Notes: generated by a model from the sequence alone, not told the origin. Positions 24,020-35,431 are shown, counted from the first letter of the stretch. The stretch is DNA of 64,000 nucleotides from Anisus vortex (GCA_949126835.1 OX421508.1:15392272-15456271); one strand, 5' to 3'. Made by a program: numbers and translations.

Positions 24020-24965
24020 AAATTTTTTTACTCCTTTCTTTTTGCAATCAAAATAGTGATGCAACATTTTATGACCAACAGAGGTCACATGGCTGCAGAA
24101 ATGTTCCATGCACTTCAAGAGTTCCTGCAAGAGCACGTGATTGATATTAATGATTGTCATGGACAGTCACATGATAACATTTATTCAATGAGTGGTAAAT
24201 ACAATGGACTTCTTGCCTTGGTTCTGAACAGCAAACCATTAGCAGTTTAGGTGCCGCATACCGCACACTCCCTGACAGTTTAGGTGCTGTATACCGCACA
24301 CTCCCTGACAGTTTAGGTGCTGTATACCGCACACTCCCTGACAGTTTAGGTGCTGTATACCGCACACTCCCTGACAGTTTAGGTGCTGTATACCGCACAC
24401 TCCCTGACAGTTTAGGTGCTGTATACCGCACACTCCCTGACAGTTTAGGTGCTGTATACCGCACACTCCCTGACAGTTTAGGTGCCGTATACCGCACACT
24501 CCCTGACAGTTTAGGTGCTGTATACCGCACACTCCCTGACAGTTTAGGTGCTGTATACCGCACACTCCCTGACAGTTTAGGTGCCGTATACCGCACACTC
24601 CCTGACAGTTTAGGTGCTGTATACCGCACACCCCTTGACATTGTTAAAAATAAAAATCAGCTGTTTCATTTTTTTCTTTACTGCAACATTTTTTTTCACA
24701 GCTACTCACCGTTGTGACATTTTAACACAAAAATTGAAATATTCTGATGTACCTCTGTGTGTACCAAAGAAACTGTAAGAAACAAGCTGGTCTCGCCGGT
24801 ATAATGCGTGGAGAGCATTTGTGGTATGCTATCACCTGATCCAAGAAACTTTGGAGTTGACTGCCGATGATAATGAGGAGAAAGCCATTATCCGATCACA
24901 GGCTGATGGCCTTTTTAACTGAATGGCATCTTTAGAGGTGGACATATAAGCTGCATTTCGGCAAT
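24020..24965 (+). pseudogene. hAT transposase (DUF4371/ZMYM1-like), with expanded repeat
   Basis: Before the array the plus strand reads INDCHGQSHDNIYSMSGKYNG, then LNSKPLAV, matching the conserved core of this transposase family with its Asp in the DN pair. The next conserved piece, VPHTAHSLT (VPC.AHSLN in the family), is the founder of the 33-bp repeat. After the array, in another frame, come FFTATHRCDIL and ETSWSRRYNAWRAFVV, then DNEEKAIIRSQADGLFN, all collinear with the family. Stops (24248, 24774, 24920) and frame changes show a dead copy. Only the middle third of the protein is present. Confidence 0.85.
24245..24640. repeat. 33-bp minisatellite, exactly 12 copies
   Basis: Unit gtttaggtgctgtataccg plus cacactccctgaca, 33 bp, differing at one or two sites (ccg/ctg, cat/tat). 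The period is 11 codons and each unit still spells V-L-Y-T-A-H-S-L-T on the plus strand with a stop between, so it derives from the surrounding transposase. Confidence 0.97.
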
Positions 24966-25087
24966 ATGCTATCATACCTTGTAGACTAATAAGCTAATAG
25001 TGTAAGAACAGCCCCCCTGCCTGGAGTACTCACGCTCCGAGTGGGCGCACGACAACTTGTGCACCCTGCTGGCTACACCAGCCACTG

Positions 25088-25485
25088 TCAACACAGATGT
25101 CATCTTAAAATATTTCAACTATTTAATTCAAATGTAAACATGTATTTCTGTTTTTCAAAGTTCCAATCCATCTCCAATAAAATAAACGATAAAGATCAAA
25201 CGGATAAAAAATTTGAAAAAAATTGAATTTAACTTATTTCGTTTTTTTTTTAGCTATGGCTTATAAACTATAATTTTTTTAATAAAAAGATATATTTTGT
25301 ATTGATTATGTTATGTTAATGTATTATAAAAAAATTAAAATGTTTATAATAAAAAAAAATACAACCACACAAACATTAAAAAAAACATAAATAAAAAAAA
25401 AGTTTTAAAGTTTTTTGTTTTTTTTTAAATCACTAATCAAGACTCCGACCAGAATGAATCATAAGGACAGTATCGGGCATATAAC
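25088..25485. other. AT-rich spacer
   Basis: No recognised content; long A and T runs (25200-25440) dominate. Confidence 0.6.
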
Positions 25486-25784
25486 CATAGACTATAATCA
25501 GATGGACCGCTTGCTCTATTTGTAGAGCTTATATGTAGTTTTTTTTCACGTGCGCAACCAATAAGGCTGTCTTAAATTACTTCTACGCTCCTCGTTGTTT
25601 CTTAAATGTTTCCGCTGTATAGAACTTTCGATTTTAATTTTAATTTTTCATTGAGAAAATCGAAGCGATTCAATAAAACGGAAGTGCCAAGGAAACAACG
25701 AATCGGAAATTCTGAAAAGCAGTCTTTCGATTCATCATATAGCAGAAATACTAAAGCAAGCGGCCATGTGTATTATAGTCTATG
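25486..25784. mobile_element. MITE with 29-bp TIRs and 7-bp TSD
   Basis: The left end catagactataatcagatgg continues to ccgcttgc; the right end is its near-perfect inverted copy ending tattatagtctatg. The flanks atataac (25479-25485) and atataac (25785-25791) are identical. The 299-bp interior has no coding region. A short internal palindrome (cgattttaa ... gaaaatcg, about 25625-25665) is present. The superfamily is uncertain because a 7-bp TSD is unusual. Confidence 0.85.
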
Positions 25785-26374
25785 ATATAACTGTAGGAAC
25801 AGTCTGGTAAAGACTAAATTAGCAAATACTGCAACAAATGAGAAATCGCATTTGATTGTTAACTGACATGGTTGTTCACATATGAGTGTTCAAACGAGCA
25901 ACTGAAGAGAAATGCTAATTTGCTTGCCAAATCAATTGGTACAGTCAGACAGTGAGTTACCGGTAATCTTTCAGCATCAGCAACACTATACACAATCTAA
26001 CACAGCAACACTGTACACAATCTAACACAGCAACACTGTACACAATCTAACACAGCAACACTGTACACAATCTAACACAGCAATGTCGGAAGACACGGGC
26101 GGGGCCATGAGGGGCCTCCCACAAAAATTTGGGAACAGGGCCCCCACAATCCTAAATACGGCCCTATTTCAAGCACTACAGCAAATATAATTTCCATCGT
26201 TTCTTTATTATGAAATCTTAGCTACAACAACACAAAAACTCTACAAATAATTTAATTATATCAACAAAAACTTCCCCGACTAAAACAAAAGTAAAAACAA
26301 AATCTCAGAAATTTTAATACATAAAAAAATAAATTCATTCACAGTTTACCAACACCCTAGGCGTAGCCACAGAG
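25785..26374. other. Spacer with a 25-bp short tandem repeat
   Basis: 25977-26083 holds about four copies of a 25-bp unit (acagcaacactgtacacaat + ctaac). A GC-richer stretch near 26090-26160 (gggcggggccatgaggggcc) looks like a transposon remnant but was not identified. The rest is unremarkable. Confidence 0.6.
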
Positions 26375-27242
26375 CAGTGGTTCCCAACCTTTCTAATGCC
26401 GCGACCCTTTAATTCAGCTCCTCTAGTTGTGACGAACCCCAACCATACAATTATTTTCATCGCTACCTTATAATTTATTTTGCCACTTTTATTAATTGTA
26501 TTCTGTGATATGTATGATTTATTTTCATTGTTACAAGTTGAAGCATTGTGATTAATCACCAAACAATATCTATTAGATCTAGACCTATATATTGCGAACT
26601 ATTTATTCTTATTACAATACTAACTTCAGTGCGACTGTTGAGATTACTTCTTTCTCACCAGATCAGATCTTAGCAAAAGCACAAATGAAAGATCATCACA
26701 CACAACAAGAATACTTTTGTATTTAGATTTAACAACGAACACGCTTGAAAACATTGTTTCATAAAGATATTTTGTGGAAAATGGAAGAAGAAGGCGCAAC
26801 ACAGTCTCAAAAAGAATATGATATGGCAGAAAACTCTTGATCCTAAATTAAGAACTGTAAAGAGGCTGCACATGGGGTATCAGATAGTTTTGCAAAGTAG
26901 GATGAAATTTCGTCTGCAGGCATGCTCAAGTGTTCGTTCACATAAATTATGATTGTAATCCTTTTGTCTGGATCAATGTCATGTCCCTAAAACTACTAAA
27001 AGAAAGCAGCTAAAGTAGACAGTATGTAGACTCTACATGTTATTTTTATCTAACCTTTTATATGCCTAACTGAAGTTTCATTTGGAAAGATGGATACTTT
27101 TCAGACAAATTAAGGCATGTTTTTTTTTGGTCCTTGCAGTAGTAAAATAAACTTATTAAAAATGGCAAAGATGTCAATCAAGAACGTATGTGTTTTTAAA
27201 TGACCCCCCAATGGGTCGAGACCCACAGGCTGGGAACCGCTG
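26375..27242. mobile_element. Non-autonomous hAT (Charlie-like) element
   Basis: The left end cagtggttcccaacct and right end aggctgggaaccgctg are inverted repeats of the Charlie type, and subterminal cgcgaccc and gggtcgag also match in inverse. The flanks ccacagag (26367-26374) and ccatagag (27243-27250) are an 8-bp TSD with one mismatch. No transposase motif is visible in the 868-bp interior, so it would depend on enzyme from elsewhere. Confidence 0.9.
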
Positions 27243-27714
27243 CCATAGAGAGACACGGTGAAGCACGTGCGCTCCTCTCATGCCATCCCCTTTTTTTTTT
27301 TAAAATAGTTATTTGTAGTTTTTTTATTATTTAGTAGCTAAATTCTATATAAAGTTATGTTTAATTTTTTTTTTCTTATAAAATTTACAGACGTTCCTTC
27401 TAGATAGAAGATTATTACGTTCACTTTGGAAGCAAGAAAAACTTATACAGTAAAATTGTAAATTGTGTACAATAAACATTAACAAGAAACAGTAGTTATA
27501 CATTAACATCAATTCAAAATATTCCATTACACTTTACACCAACTTAGTTCATTACATCGGAACTAATTGAAGGCTTAAATTTAAAAGTATTCTATATAAT
27601 CTTTTAGTCCTAGCCGTGACTAATATAATAGAGTGTTTTAACCCTAAATTTTTGAGATGACAACAAATTTTTAAAAAGTGGTTAATAATTACACAAGTTT
27701 TCACTTAAAAACAG
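27243..27714. other. Spacer with a short LINE 3' tail
   Basis: 27385-27415 (cagacgttccttctagatag, then aagattatta) matches the extreme 3' end of the CR1-like LINE at 32600-32650, in the same minus orientation. The rest has no recognised content. Confidence 0.55.
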
Positions 27715-28256
27715 GAAAACATTTCTTTTCTTCGTAGTCAATTGACAAGTCTTAATGAGGCGTGAACTTTTCAAATGGAAGAGGTCACGTGCTTCCGGTT
27801 CTATTTTTAAATTGTTTATTATTTTAGGCATTTCCGTAAACAAAAAAGCATGCTTTCGCTGGTGTTTGACAATTGATTTCAACCTCGACGGCCAGTTCTA
27901 GTCTTTTAGAAATATACAAAGGCTACAATATTAGTTATGAGGAATCCGTTTTCAACATCAAAAGTGAGTAGGCGATAATTAATACTCAAAGTGTTAGTTG
28001 TGTAAAGTTAAATTTGGATTTGTTTACAAAATAAATTAGTCAAGAGTTGCGTCCTTGGTTATTAAAAAAACACAATTCGTAGATTCATAAAAATATAAAA
28101 CGAAAATTATTTTGCATCAAGTAATACGTTTGAGGTTATAAATAGCTGATTCTTCACGCTAGACATTCACAATCCATCGTTTTCTTTTGCAACATCTTTT
28201 GGAAATGAAATAACATTTAATCTCTTACATCTTTTGGTACAATCAGTAACGTAGCA
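27715..28256. repeat. Dispersed repeat, copy 1
   Basis: About 540 bp collinear with 39555-40078, with many substitutions and small indels. Shared words include caattgacaagtcttaatg, caacctcgacggccagttct and gagtaggcgataattaatac. It lies downstream of the sulfotransferase stop codon. Confidence 0.92.
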
Positions 28257-28479
28257 CACAGACATGCTTTTTTAATTAAAGGATCGAAAAAGACCGGAAA
28301 TGTTTTTCTTGTCGACCTTTTATGCATGCATAATCGTTAAGACTTGTCAATGCTTTATAAAAAGACAACTGAAAGATGATAAAATTTGTCTAGGCCTATA
28401 TCTATATCTAATATTTATATTTAATTGCCATTTATAGTTACGAGTCTATATCGCTTTGAGTAATTAAACTTCTGATGAT

Positions 28480-29419
28480 TTATAGAATCCAAGGTCTGTC
28501 AAACTCCAAATAACCGGTTTTCTTGACGCTTTCGACAGTTTTAAATATTCGCGCCGGCATCGCGTCGTAACCGAACGCGTCGAAATCGTCCCTGTAGATG
28601 GCGCTGAGGGTCTGACGCTGCAAGTCAGTGATGGAGCTGTAGGCTTCCAAAAACACCTGATTTTTCTGTTTCTTCAGCTGCGCCTCGTCTGTGGAAGCAT
28701 GTATAGCCGCCTGGCAAGCAGAAATAAACCCACTGGCCGTCATGTTCTCTATATCCCCTCGTTTGAACGGATAGGGAAGGCGGCTGTCGATTATCCCTCG
28801 AAGCTGGAACTTTCTCCAGATCCTCAGCCCCATTTGATCCAGATCGACACACTTCTGAATATCCGATTTCCAGGAGAAGGCACTTTTCACAGAGTCATAC
28901 ACAGCGTCCATCGATGATGCCAGCTTATAGCCCTCAGTGTACTGGAAAGCGGAGGAAACATTCAACAGCTGGGCGAGATAGTCCAAGTCCATTCTCATGG
29001 TCTCCAGCTTGCCGATGACGTCATAGGTCACCCCACACATGTTGCAGACGACGTGTACAGGCATCAAGTGGACGTCTTTCTTGAACAGCTCGTATTGCAC
29101 AAGTCGGACAAACTGAGAGAACGATACGTCCGAGGCGCAGCGGCCAGACCTCTTGATCTTGTCCAACTTCAGTGACTTCTCACCCCAGTGGAGCCAATAG
29201 TAAGGGTTGGGGGAGAACATTTTGTCGATGTAGGCCGAGAGTATCCGAGAGTAAGGGTCCCGCCCGAACACCAGCTTTGTGGAAGAATGCAGGAAAGCTA
29301 GCATGTTAACGCTTTTGTTCAGAGACTTTAGGCTGGTCACCCTCTCCCTACTGGCCTCTTCTATTCGTATATCGTAAGGGGACGCCAGAGTACCATTACT
29401 TTCCATGACCATCATATAT
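28480..29419 (-). CDS. Carbohydrate sulfotransferase, last exon
   Basis: Last coding exon of a Golgi sulfotransferase of the CHST8-14 family (Sulfotransfer_2), which moves sulfate from PAPS to a sugar of a glycan chain. The exon encodes the 3'-phosphate binding motif FGRDPYSRILSAYIDKM, then VHLMPVHVVCNMCGVTYDVIGKLETM, the conserved Cys/His and IGK-E segment of the family. It ends YLEFDRPWIL-TAA. The 3' splice site is tctccatctag before 29419; joined to the upstream exon it keeps the reading frame (split codon). An ATG at 29415 is internal, not the start. GC content is clearly higher than the surroundings, as expected of a constrained gene. The exact sugar acceptor cannot be told from this sequence. 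No break is seen. Confidence 0.93.
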
Positions 29420-30785
29420 CTAGATGGAGAATGATAACAAATAGAGTTTCAGGAAATAGAATACACGAAATTACAATAACTGAGAAAACCATTACTAAAA
29501 CATATACTTAAAAAACATATTATTTTCAAATATAACTATCTATAAACTATAAGGCCTATAGAATAATTTATCTCCCTCCCCTCTAAACTCTAATCTATTC
29601 AATTATCTTTCTATACTATCAATCCATCTATCTATCATCTGCATCAAATAGCAAAAAAAATCCCAAACATACAATTATTTTAAATAGGATTAGATATATA
29701 ATTTGGTAGACACGTAGATAAATTTGCTAATAGACAGGCTGATAGATTCTATGGTAAATAGCCAGGTAGATAAAAAGAAAAATATATATAAAATGGATAA
29801 ATGGATAGATAGATATATATAGATAAATAGATATATAGATAAATGGATAGATATATTCATAAATAGTTACTAAAGATTATTCCCGTCATAATGACGGAGA
29901 AAAGAATGTGTTTTGTTAAAAGAGAAAGAAAAAAAAAGAAAAAAAAATTATTACAAAAACTGTAGTGCGAACGTGTCTTTCGGTATTTAGATTTTCTTAT
30001 TTTTTATTGCATACCGTCGCCTGGCCCTGGAATATACATATTATGAATTGTTGCTTTTAATTAATAATATTAAACTAACAATAATACTATCAAAAGGAAA
30101 AAAAATAAAACAAATAGATCTACCATTTAATGATGCCTCTTATGCGTTATACTTAAAGAATAGAAAATGTATATATCTAGTACCTTCATATCCACACTTA
30201 AAAAATAATAGGTTAAATATATAGGCCTAATACCTTCATAGCCACGTGAAATAAAAAATAATGTGTAAATAAAACGAAGTAAAATACAGCGTCAGACGAA
30301 AACTTAAAACCGGAAGTAATACAAATATAAGCAAACCAAAGTAGCCTAGGCTATCTATCTCTCGCGACGCCGATGTTTACCCCCCCCCCCCTTTTTCCAT
30401 CTGAAGATGAAACCCATGAATCCCGTGATCGGTGATAACTTACAGGATAAATAAACAACTTTATGCAAGGAGAATTATTGGGAAATAGTAAATGAACGTT
30501 CAATGGAAGATCATTCTGAAAATGGCGCTCAGTTTAGAACCTTAGCATACGGTGATTAGTAATAGGTCTAAGTTTATTTATTTTTTTAAATTAACGAAGT
30601 TTAGCAATATTGTTAAAAAATAAATTCTCTTTCGGAGGACGTTTCCAATTTATACATTTAACTTTTGACCCGATTGGTTAAACGTCTTAGGAGCATAGGC
30701 CTATAGCGAACAAACAAATATCTAAATAAACAAACTAACGTATGTGATAGATAAATGGATAAAATAGATATTGATAGACCAGTAC
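29420..30785 (-). other. Intron of the sulfotransferase gene
   Basis: 1366 bp with GT (30785-30784) and AG (29421-29420) ends on the minus strand. It holds GATA-type short repeats (about 29730-29860), a poly-C run (about 30378-30391) and no other recognised element. Confidence 0.85.
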
Positions 30786-30977
30786 CTTGTAAAAAATGAC
30801 GAAGCTACCTTTCCAACAGGGCAAAATGTCAACTTGTATTTCTTGGAGATTAATGGACTGTCCTTAAAACGTGGCAGTTTATTATGTACTGGCGGCCAAA
30901 TGATTCTTGTCTTAAGCTGGCACACTTGTGTAGCTTTCTGTTTTCTAAGTGAGTAAGTGTCGTTGCCAGGGATATTG
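30786..30977 (-). CDS. Carbohydrate sulfotransferase, upstream exon
   Basis: A 192-bp internal exon. It encodes KATQVCQLK, a spacer, then YKLTFCPVGKVASSFFTRYW, the 5'-phosphosulfate binding motif (CPV.KVAS) of the same family as the exon at 28480-29419. The 5' splice site is ACAAG|GTACT at 30786/30785. The acceptor attttcag ends at 30978. The acceptor is in phase 2, so at least one more 5' exon must exist with the start and the transmembrane anchor. It was not recognised in the next kilobases, where short open frames have no match to a type II anchor. The frame continues without break into the last exon. Confidence 0.88.
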
Positions 30978-31257
30978 CTGAAAATTAAATAGAAATACAA
31001 AATCATGTAGGTGGTAAAAGTTATCTAATCTTTACGGCAATACGTTTTTATATGAAGCTGCCTGCGTTACAAAAAAAAAAGATGTATTCTGGGTCGACGA
31101 GTTCAACTTATAAACTTTAAAAGACTTCAAATAAATTGAGAGTATAAGAAACATTCTTTGGTAAGAGTTTATTAAAGAAAAGTGACAATTAAATGACTGT
31201 TTGAATAGAGGTGCTCTCAATTGTAGAGAATTTCGAAAGTGTCATTTTTTTTTTCGT
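30978..31257. other. Probable intron or upstream flank of the sulfotransferase gene
   Basis: No recognised content. Since the exon at 30977 starts in mid-codon, this should be intron sequence. Confidence 0.5.
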
Positions 31258-31585
31258 TGCTATATCAACTGTTGATATAGTATATCTACTAGTGAAATGT
31301 TATATCTACTGTGGAAATGTTATTTCTGCTGTTCAAATGTTATATCTGTGATAATATGTTATATATAGTGTCGAAATTTATACCTACTGTTGAAATTGTA
31401 TGTCTGCTGTGGATATGTTATATCTGCTTTTGATATATTATATCTGCTGTTGATATGTTATATGTACTGTTGAAATGTTTTAACTACTGTTGATATGTTA
31501 TATCTACTGTTGATATGTTTTATATGCTCTTGGTAGTTATATTTACTGTTGATATGATATATCCTGTAGTGATATCTGATATATT
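31258..31585. repeat. Imperfect 20-bp tandem repeat
   Basis: About 16 diverged copies of gttatatctactgttgatat. Confidence 0.9.
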
Positions 31586-32599
31586 ATTCAATTGAATTTT
31601 ATTATCATTAACGTAAACAGGTAAACTTGTATTGTGCAACAATACAGCAAAGGCTATGTTGAGCAACAATACCAGTACAGTTGTGTTGTGTACTCTTAAC
31701 AACTGCACCAATAAAATAGGAAATTTATTTGGTTGTTTTTCTTGTTTTATATTAAGTTGGACAAACTTACATCGACACACATATAATTCAACACATATAT
31801 ATTCGCTCACTTACATATACATTAAACACACACAAAATGGAAAGCTAGGTGGACACTAATTATAGGAAAAAACATCCCGATTAAAATGCGTGGATGTGTT
31901 AACTTGCCAATTGATAACTAGATGATAGGCTGGAATTATTGTAGGCTATGGTAAAATTATATTCTTACACTACTGTCCATGAATTTTGATTGATTGATAA
32001 GATAAGATAACACTGAAATCGCGGAGAAAAAAGGGCGAAAAATTAAATTACACTCACGTTACAATTGTTACAGCAATGATATCTTTCTCGGATTATAGAA
32101 TCTAGCTATAGTGCATATTTTGCATATGGAAGAAATGACAACACCGGCACTCTCCGGGCGAAGGGGTGAGGGGCGCCATACAGGCTACATAATTGAAACA
32201 CTGTTTTACTATTTCATCCTTTGACTGCATAGTCTATTTTACTCTTTAATCATGACCAGCCTCCGTTACTTACTAAATGTTATCTACAAATAATCATTTC
32301 ATACAACAATGCTTTTATTTTTTATAACTTGCTAACTGCGGTTGACAAAATGTCCCTACAGTCGCTCAATGATATTCGAATCCATAAACTGACACACAAA
32401 CAAGAATAGAATGATGCGATTATTTTATTACAACTATAAATTGATGCAATGTCAATTCTATTAATAGAATGGGCAAATGTGTAGGTTCCGGATCCTTTTA
32501 TGTGGTCCTAACGGGCTTTGGTCTTGTGGGGTGTGGTCCTCGTGGAGTTTGGATCTAGTAGGGTGTGGTTCTAGTGGTGTGTGGTCCTGATTGCGTGTC
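31586..32599. other. Segment without recognised genes
   Basis: Short open frames only. 32490-32590 has five imperfect copies of an 18-20 bp G/T-rich unit (gtgtggtcctagtgg type). Confidence 0.55.
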
Positions 32600-32617
32600 T
32601 TATCTTATCTTATACAT

Positions 32618-33370
32618 TACAGACGCTCCTTCTATAAAGAAGATTATTGCGTCCTACGCTCATCCGTGGCCCGAGTCTAGTCTTCCATTTTTATTAATGT
32701 TTTAAATGATGTTAAGTTACTGGTTTTCCTGGCTTGTCCAGGCAACCCATTCCATGCCCGAATGCCACTCGGGAAGAAAGAGCACTTATATGCATTTGTT
32801 CTCGCATAAGGGACAAGAAAAGTGTTTTTGTCTTTATGTTTATCTGAGCTTTGCAACAGGTTGTTATTGGGTTATATTTCTAAATTAGAGTTTAATGCCT
32901 TGTGTATTATTACTACTTTACTCTTTGCCCTTCTGTCCTCTAGTGTTTCTAGGTTTAGTGATTTGACTAATGGTGTTACTCTTGTTAATTGGGAATATTC
33001 ACTGGTTACGAACCTTGCAGCTCTTTTTTGGATTTGTTCTAATTTTTTTAATGTTTTCTTTAGTTGATGGGTCCCATAAAGGTGCTGCATATTCTAGTAT
33101 AGGTCTAACTAATGTGAGATAGCATTTTAGTTTTATATTCTTATTACATTTGTAAAAGTACCTTTTTATGAATCCTAATGTTTTGTTTGATTTTTTAATT
33201 ACTTCATCAATATGAGGGTTCCAAGATAACTTGTCATTTATTATCACTCCTAGATAATCAGCATTGTTAGTTTGAGTTAGTTCTTTATCATGAATGAAGT
33301 AGTTTGCTAATATTTGTTTCTTTTTCTTTGACACCCTTATTAGTTGGCATTTTTCTGGGTGAAAAGACAT
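32618..33370 (-). pseudogene. LINE C-terminal region and 3' end
   Basis: It continues from the RT palm: FHPEKCQLIRVSKK, NADYLGVIINDKLSWNPHID, then LTLVRPILEYAAPLWDPST and, after a frameshift near 33060-33090, LEQIQKRAARFVTSEYS and LNLETLEDRRAKSKVVIIHK. These are standard landmarks of CR1-type ORF2 after the catalytic core. The last 150 bp (32618-32870) are the 3' UTR, also found at 41146-41278. Confidence 0.88.
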
Positions 33371-33709
33371 ACTCCAGTTTGATTCCCATTTTTGTAATTC
33401 ATCTAGGTCTTTTTGTAGAAGTTCACTATCGTTTCCTGTCTTTATTGTTCTATAAATTATGCAATCATCTGCAAATAATCTTACTTTTGTTCCTGTGTGG
33501 ATGCAATTAGGCAGATCATTAATATAAATTAGAAAGAGTAGGGGTCCTAGAACAGTTCCTTGTGGAACTCCTGAGTTTACAATTATTGGTCATGACTTGG
33601 AGCCATTTATTACCACAGTTTGTTCTCTGCCTATAAGAAAGTCCTGAATCCACTGATGTAAGAGACCAGAGATGCCAAAATATTTAAGTTTTTTTAGTAG
33701 ACTAGAATG
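33371..33709 (-). pseudogene. LINE reverse transcriptase, distal part
   Basis: Reads SLLKKLKYFGISG, LIGREQTVVINGSKS, a TGA stop, then VNSGVPQGTVLGPLLFLIYI and RLFADDCIIYRTIK. FADD (about 33464-33475) carries the catalytic aspartate pair. The part with the first catalytic Asp (IDFSKAFDKVH) lies beyond the solo LTR at 34561 and above, in the same reading frame once the LTR and one TSD copy are discounted. Confidence 0.9.
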
Positions 33710-33714
33710 ATGAA

Positions 33715-34555
33715 TGTTAAGAGCTAACTTTGTTAGAATAGTTTTTATTGTATAGGCCATATGATGTGTAGGTATCTGCCTAGTGTCTTAAGGGAAAGGC
33801 TGACATGCGCAGTTAGGGGCTTGAGAGAAACGCTCTCAGTAGTCTCAGCTGCCAGTCAGTTACACACCTTTGTTAAAGGAGGTGGCTGCTAGAATGGCAC
33901 ACTGGTGTTGAACCTTTAGACATCTCTTCATGCAGTTACCGTTTGAGACTTGAGACACGGGGTAAGATTAATTCATCATCATATTATTATTTACTAATAC
34001 ATTGTTATTGTTATCCATAAATTATATTATTGTCAAATTAGAATAGTATCTGTATTTTAAGTCTATCATAACAATGTTGTTCCATACCCATAGTCAGAAA
34101 TTATCTTTATCTATTGCAACAGTTATTATTTGTTAGATGTTATCCATATTATATAGGCGTGTTGTTATCCATATTATATAGGCGTGTGTGTGTGTTTAAA
34201 GTGACAACTGTGGCCTACTGTACAAGACGTGTATGATACTGTGAGGTCTACCCTAGCCATACAGCCTGTCATTGTCTGCTAGAGATACAAGATACTTGGA
34301 TCCTTATATTATTATTAGATACCATTTCTATGTACTTAATATAATTAATTACTTTAGCATATACATTAGTAAACTTCTTCCAAAACGAACATTAATTAAT
34401 ACAGTATGCAATTACAATATATCTAGATTGATTTGTTTGTTTTTATATCCGTTATGTGTACGTTTATCTGCATGATTGTCTTAAGTAACTTATAAGTAGA
34501 TTGAAATAGAATGATCAATATAAAGAGTATTAATTACACATAATTAATACTCACA
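33715..34555. repeat. Solo LTR, 841 bp, inside the LINE RT
   Basis: On the plus strand it begins TGTTAAGAGC and ends ATACTCACA, flanked on both sides by ATGAA (33710-33714 and 34556-34560), a perfect 5-bp target duplication. The LINE reading frame is continuous across the empty site. The right end has an 11-bp palindrome (agtattaatta/taattaatact). It matches neither LTR pair in this window, so it belongs to a third LTR family. Confidence 0.9.
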
Positions 34556-34560
34556 ATGAA

Positions 34561-34990
34561 CTTTATCAAATGCTTTGGAAAAGTCAATTTGGTTGTTATT
34601 ATCTAATCCTTTAGACAAGTCGTCTATTAAGCCTATTAATTGAGTCTCACATGATCTATGTTGGTGTGGGCACAGTGCATTAAGTTTGTCTAGATGATTT
34701 ACTATACTACTATATATTATATGTTCAAGTATTTTATATGTTATGCTTGTTAGGGAAACAGGTCTGTAATTTCCGGGGTCAGATTTATCTCCTTTTTTGA
34801 AAAGGGGGTTACATTAGCTAATTTCCAATCTTTGGGCACTTTGCCCTGGTTTAGAGAGTCCTGAAAAAGTATTTTAAAGATTGGAGATATTTTATTAGTT
34901 AGTTCTTTAAGCAGTCTTGCTGGTATTTCATCTAGACCAGAAGCTTTGTTTACTTTTAAGTTTGTTAGGAGTTGTTTAATGCCTTTTTCA
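34561..34990 (-). pseudogene. LINE reverse transcriptase, proximal part
   Basis: Reads KASGLDEIPARLLKEL, then ISPIFKILFQDSLNQGKVPK, WKLANVTPFFKKGDKSDPGN, YRPVSLTSITYKILEHII, HQHRSCETQL and IDFSKAFDKVH. These are the fingers and first palm motifs of CR1-type RT, and the first catalytic Asp is in IDFSKAF. A homopolymer near 34798 shifts the frame. The ORF is interrupted by the solo LTR straight after FDKVH. Confidence 0.9.
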
Positions 34991-35182
34991 TCTACATTTA
35001 TATTTCCTATCTCTTCTAGTTTGTTTAAATATATGAGGATTTCTTTGTCACCTGGATTTGAAAAAGATGATACAAAGTGTGTGTTTAGGATATTAGCTTT
35101 AGTTTCATTATCATTATAAGTTTAATTGTTTTTGGCCTTTTAGTGGAGCTATGCCTGTAGTGTCCATTTTTCTTGATTAAAT

Positions 35183-35431
35183 CTAGGACCATAAGTTTGT
35201 ATTATTATCTTTAGAAATTACATTGTTTACATATTCATTCTGCAGCTGTCTGCTTAGTTTCTGAGTTAAATGTTTAATTTTTAGGTATTTTTTATGTAGT
35301 CTAATGGAATTAGTTGCCTTAAACTTTTTGAATAGATTTTCTTTTCCTTTATACAGTTTCTTTAGTTTAGTGTTAAACCAACATTTGTTAATTTTATTTG
35401 ATGTTTGTTTTGTTGGCACAGAATCAGCCAT
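35183..35431 (-). pseudogene. LINE endonuclease-RT linker
   Basis: Basic segment (KINKCWFNTKLKKLYKGKEN, then LHKKYLKIKHLTQKLSRQLQ), the usual region between endonuclease and RT in CR1/Jockey ORF2, where WF...L..L...K is conserved. Confidence 0.75.

Larger units (their letters stand above)
23934..25087 (+). mobile_element. hAT-like transposon with internal minisatellite
   Basis: The left end cagtggcgtatgtaagc (23934) and right end ggctacaccagccactg (to 25087) are imperfect inverted repeats (12 of 17 positions), of the cagtggcgtagc type common in DUF4371/ZMYM1-like hAT elements. No clear 8-bp TSD was found. A transposase pseudogene runs on the plus strand between the ends and is split by a 33-bp tandem array. 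The ends are moderately supported; the transposase identity is stronger. Confidence 0.65.

Noticed and set aside
24147..24641. Minus-strand frames of 164 and 130 codons
   Set aside because: They are antisense readings of the 33-bp minisatellite; the plus strand carries the transposase homology.
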